From: JAYQKL01 sp049889535
GTDB lineage: Bacteria > Pseudomonadota > Alphaproteobacteria > RS24
Length of the DNA stretch: 64,000 nucleotides
Direction of reading: 5' to 3'
Assembly: GCA_049889535.1 (NCBI GenBank)
Contig: JBMHDF010000011.1
Location: 93,025 to 157,024, forward strand
Made by a program: the position numbers and the translations under genes. Positions 61,693 through 64,000 of this stretch are shown here, one piece after another; position 1 is the stretch's first letter; every line of letters starts with the position of its first letter. The notes beneath the pieces are model-generated. The model was not told where the DNA came from and searched no databases. It worked only from the letters and a program-made list of their open reading frames with translations.

Positions 61693-62463
61693 TTAAAAAT
61701 CTCCTGCGGCGAGTTTTTTATTCAGGATTTTTCTAAACCCTTCAACGCCAATATTGCCCTCAACTTTTTCGCCATTCACGAAAAAGGTCGGGGTAGAGTT
61801 TACGCCTAAAACGCGGCTGGCATCGGCCTGCATTTGACGAATCCCATCGAGGGTTTCTTGGCTTTGCAAGCAAGCCTTAAACCCATTTTCAGAAAGCCCA
61901 ACCTGCTTAGCATAGGCTTGCAACACATTATAAGGCTGCTTGTTAGACAGCCATTCTTGCTGGCGTGCGAAAATCACATCTAAAAACATTAATCTGGCGC
62001 GGGGGGGAACACATTGTGCCAACATCGCGCCCGCCATGCCATAACCATCAAATGGGAAAGGCCTAAACAAAAACTTAACTTTGCCTGTTGCCACATAATC
62101 CGCCTTTAGCTGCGGCAGCACTTTGTTATGAAAATCACCACAGTGACCGCATGTCATAGACGCATATTCAATCACGGTCACAGGTGCATCAGCAGCACCA
62201 AGCACAATTTCACCAAGTGGGTTTGGCGTGCCAAGCACCAAATCCGCATCAGAGTCACCAAAAATAGATATTTGCATAGGAGCAGGCATGCGCGCCAATG
62301 TGCTCTGTTCAGTTTCAGCCAGAACATCTGCGCGGTCAGCAAAAGCCGCGCGCCCCAGCCCACCTACCAGCATGCCGCCGCCAATCAGAACAAACGCCAT
62401 AATATAAAGGCTTAGGCGCGGGAGCGCTAAAAAGCGTTTCGTCAAATGAGACAGGTGCTGCAT
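61693..62463 (-). CDS. DsbA-like thiol:disulfide oxidoreductase
   Basis: The product is 256 aa. An N-terminal membrane anchor or signal (LYIMAFVLIGGGMLVGGLG, residues 19-37) precedes a periplasmic thioredoxin fold of the Thioredoxin_4 type. The active site is Cys105-Gly-His-Cys108 (SMTCGHCGDFH) and the cis-Pro loop is NSTPTFFVNG. Family members act as disulfide oxidases or isomerases (DsbA/Com1/BdbD group). An alphaproteobacterial mutY-dciA-dsbA-smc neighbourhood is commonly conserved, as here. Confidence 0.9.
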   Translation of the reverse strand: MQHLSHLTKRFLALPRLSLYIMAFVLIGGGMLVGGLGRAAFADRADVLAETEQSTLARMPAPMQISIFGDSDADLVLGTPNPLGEIVLGAADAPVTVIEYASMTCGHCGDFHNKVLPQLKADYVATGKVKFLFRPFPFDGYGMAGAMLAQCVPPRARLMFLDVIFARQQEWLSNKQPYNVLQAYAKQVGLSENGFKACLQSQETLDGIRQMQADASRVLGVNSTPTFFVNGEKVEGNIGVEGFRKILNKKLAAGDF

Positions 62464-62511
62464 ATATTCTCAATCCTTATGCGTTTTTCGCGAATCGTTT
62501 CGCCATAACCT

Positions 62512-62517
62512 ATTATA
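62512..62517 (-). promoter_or_regulatory. Perfect -10 box upstream of the DsbA-like gene
   Basis: TATAAT on the minus strand, about 50 bases before the ATG of the DsbA-like gene, in a 131-base gap. No convincing -35 lies at 16-18 bases. The likely promoter serves dsbA-smc. Confidence 0.4.
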
Positions 62518-62594
62518 GACGACCCAGCCACACACGCCCACGACTCCTTTGCCCAAACCCTTAAGCCTGTGGAAAAGTCTTAAATGACATAAAA

Positions 62595-63092
62595 TTATTT
62601 TTCTTGATTATCGCGCGCCGCAAGCCGCAAAGACAAGCGCGCCAACGCCTGACGCAAACGGGGGGACTCAATATCGTGCATTCCCTCGCTGAGTTCGCTC
62701 ACCGCTTCACGGCTAGGCGGTTTGGGCGCATCCGGCGCGGGGCGGTGATATATCGGGCCTTGAATAATATTCAGCTTGCCAATGGCCGGATAGCCGTAAT
62801 AGCTGTTCAGCCGGTCAATGATTTGCGGCGCTAAATGTTGCAGCTCAAGCGCCATTGCGCCTTCAACTTTAATCGTCAACACGCCGCCTTGCCCATCTTT
62901 GGTCGCCTTGCGCGACAGCCGCAGGGGCTGCGAAAGCCGGGCCAGCGGCGCGCCGACAATATCCGGCCAATGCTGGATAAGCGTCTGGTCAGAAAAGCCG
63001 CGCCGCCGCATGGATGATTTTGTAATCTTCCACAAAAACCGACTAATATGCGGCGTGCCATAAGAACGTTTTGGATTTTGCGGGTTACTCAT
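62595..63092 (-). CDS. DUF721 / DciA-like protein
   Basis: DciA proteins are the ancestral bacterial loaders of the replicative helicase DnaB. The product is 165 aa. The N-terminal DUF721 domain contains LIQHWPDIVGAPLARLSQPLRL and VLTIKVEGAMALELQHLAPQIIDRLN (both in short blocks), typical of the family. The tail is Pro/Arg-rich. GC content of this gene is about 60-68% in sampled lines against about 45-50% further left, a sharp change. It is divergent from mutY. Confidence 0.85.
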   Translation of the reverse strand: MSNPQNPKRSYGTPHISRFLWKITKSSMRRRGFSDQTLIQHWPDIVGAPLARLSQPLRLSRKATKDGQGGVLTIKVEGAMALELQHLAPQIIDRLNSYYGYPAIGKLNIIQGPIYHRPAPDAPKPPSREAVSELSEGMHDIESPRLRQALARLSLRLAARDNQEK

Positions 63093-63190
63093 TTTTTTCT
63101 ATGCCTGTCAGTATGCTTCCCTATCATAGCACTTTATGCCAAAACAGACAGACATATGTAAAAAATACTTCGCTTCATGATCAGGAAATG

Positions 63191-64000
63191 ATGTCAAAAA
63201 CCCCAATGCTAAAGCCACAAAATCTTTTGGACTGGTATGACAGGCACCGCCGACAAATGCCCTGGCGCGCGGCGCGCGGCACCACGCCCGACCCATATCA
63301 TGTTTGGCTGTCGGAGGTCATGCTGCAGCAAACCACGGTCGCGACCGTCAAACCCTATTTTGAAAAATTCCTGCGCCTGTTCCCCACCCTAGCCGAGCTG
63401 GCGGCGGCGCCGGATGATGATGTGCTGACGGCCTGGGCGGGGCTTGGCTATTACAGCCGCGCGCGCAATCTCCTCAAATGCGCCCGTGCCGTGGTGGCAG
63501 AACATGGCGGGGCGTTGCCGGCAGATGAAGCCGCGCTGTTGGCGCTGCCCGGCATCGGCCCCTATACCGCCGCGGCGATTGCGGCGATTGCCTTTGGCCT
63601 GCCCACCGCGCCGGTGGACGGCAATATAGAGCGCGTGCTGGCGCGGGTTTATGGGCTGACCACGCCGCTGCCCAAGCTCAAGCAGGAGGCGCGCCCGCTC
63701 ATGGTGCAGCTGGTGGATGGCGTGCCGCACGGGCGGGCGGGGGATTTTGCGCAAGGCCTGATGGATTTGGGGTCTGGCATTTGCACGCCGAAGCGGCCGC
63801 ATTGTGGGGTTTGCCCGTTGCGGGCGGGGTGCGTGGCGGCGGCGGAAGGCACTGCCGAGACCCTGCCCCGCCGTGCGCCGAAAAAGCCCAAGCCCGCGCG
63901 GCGCGGCACAATTTATTGGCTGGAAAATGCGCAGGGCGCGGTGCTGATGGTGCGCCGGCCGGAGCGCGGGCTGCTGGGCGGCGCACAGCTGGGCGAGGGC
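63191..64000 (+). CDS. mutY: A/G-specific adenine glycosylase, N-terminal part
   Basis: Removes adenine mispaired with 8-oxoguanine or guanine. The first 270 codons are present and the gene runs off the right edge. PWRAARGTTPDPYHVWLSEVMLQQTTV contains the catalytic Glu42. The helix-hairpin-helix is LPGIGPYTAAAIAAIAFG, with the catalytic Asp143 in PVDGNIERV. The Fe-S cluster cysteines are Cys198, 205, 208 and 214 with C-x6-C-x2-C-x5-C spacing. Then begins the linker to the NUDIX-like C-terminal domain. Sampled GC reaches 73%, far above the rest of the window. An ATG at 63188 immediately before is equally possible. Confidence 0.95.
   Translation, partial: MSKTPMLKPQNLLDWYDRHRRQMPWRAARGTTPDPYHVWLSEVMLQQTTVATVKPYFEKFLRLFPTLAELAAAPDDDVLTAWAGLGYYSRARNLLKCARAVVAEHGGALPADEAALLALPGIGPYTAAAIAAIAFGLPTAPVDGNIERVLARVYGLTTPLPKLKQEARPLMVQLVDGVPHGRAGDFAQGLMDLGSGICTPKRPHCGVCPLRAGCVAAAEGTAETLPRRAPKKPKPARRGTIYWLENAQGAVLMVRRPERGLLGGAQLGEG

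Noticed and set aside
62568..62576. DnaA-box-like TTTTCCACA (minus strand) near the DciA-like gene
   Set aside because: A single match to the relaxed TTWTNCACA consensus. A few such matches are expected by chance in 64 kb, and there is no cluster, AT-rich unwinding element or dnaA/parAB context.
1..64000. tRNA or rRNA genes, CRISPR arrays, prophage or defence islands
   Set aside because: All gaps above about 80 bases were read on both strands. No cloverleaf, no repeat-spacer pattern and no phage, restriction or toxin-antitoxin genes were seen.

Overview
The window is a dense, almost entirely housekeeping stretch of an alphaproteobacterial chromosome. Base composition is moderate (roughly 45-50% GC by eye), except for a much GC-richer end after about 62.6 kb. 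The assignment rests on gene content and order: ruvCAB-ybgC-tolQRAB-pal-cpoB-tilS-ftsH-folP-glmM-thiD, xseB-ispA-dxs-tlyA, a split F0 operon with separate b and b' subunits, and the mutY/dciA/dsbA/smc neighbourhood. A marine-type, streamlined member of the class is plausible: stop/start overlaps are common, intergenic gaps short, and no mobile element is visible. The exact family cannot be fixed from the sequence alone.

Layout. 1-18.5 kb (all minus strand): thiD (cut by the window edge), glmM, folP, ftsH, tilS, cpoB, the Tol-Pal genes, ybgC, ruvBAC, a YebC regulator, a YmdB-type phosphodiesterase, fau, a 6S RNA gene, a CgeB-like glycosyltransferase, zapA and a small coiled-coil gene. 18.8-24.2 kb (plus): tkt-gap-pgk-fba, the lower sugar-phosphate pathway. 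24.2-29.2 kb (minus): tlyA, dxs, ispA, xseB and a metallo-beta-lactamase-fold hydrolase. 29.4-30.3 kb: Sua5/TsaC (plus). 30.3-33.9 kb (minus): an SRAP peptidase, a DUF192 protein, dihydroorotase and a GT9 glycosyltransferase. 34.0-39.7 kb (plus): ygfZ, a KAS III-like enzyme and nadA-nadB-nadC (complete aspartate route to NAD). 39.7-47.1 kb (minus): a SleB-type hydrolase, ppdK, glyS, glyQ and a tRNA-methyltransferase-like gene. 47.3-48.3 kb: a long-chain polyprenyl diphosphate synthase (plus). 48.3-52.7 kb (minus): ispE, a TPR protein and ETF-ubiquinone oxidoreductase. 52.8-55.5 kb (plus): a uracil-DNA glycosylase and a lytic transglycosylase. 55.5-63.1 kb (minus): atpF, atpF', atpE, atpB, atpI, smc, a DsbA-like protein and dciA/DUF721. 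63.2 kb to the end: mutY (plus, cut by the edge).

How the genes work together. Envelope upkeep is heavily represented: Tol-Pal, CpoB, SleB, SLT, the two glycosyltransferases, GlmM for UDP-GlcNAc, and isoprenoids from Dxs, IspE, IspA and the polyprenyl synthase. Recombination and repair are covered by RuvABC, UDG, MutY, SRAP and XseB. Central metabolism (Tkt, Gap, Pgk, class I Fba, PpdK) looks suited to running towards sugar phosphates.

The most striking observation is that the chromosomal folP, in its ancestral ftsH-folP-glmM setting, encodes a dihydropteroate synthase of the Sul type (Sul1/Sul2-like), not the classical FolP type. That includes the lengthened DPGMGFFLG loop. This is the kind of chromosomal gene from which mobile sulfonamide-resistance genes are thought to derive. 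Secondary points are a GC jump over dciA-mutY, a glycosyltransferase placed between zapA and the 6S RNA gene, a uracil-DNA glycosylase lacking two of four Fe-S cysteines, a dihydroorotase with a Gln in its HxH metal motif, and a GAPDH without the usual NAD-selecting Asp. No defence system, prophage, CRISPR array, IS element or tRNA gene was seen.
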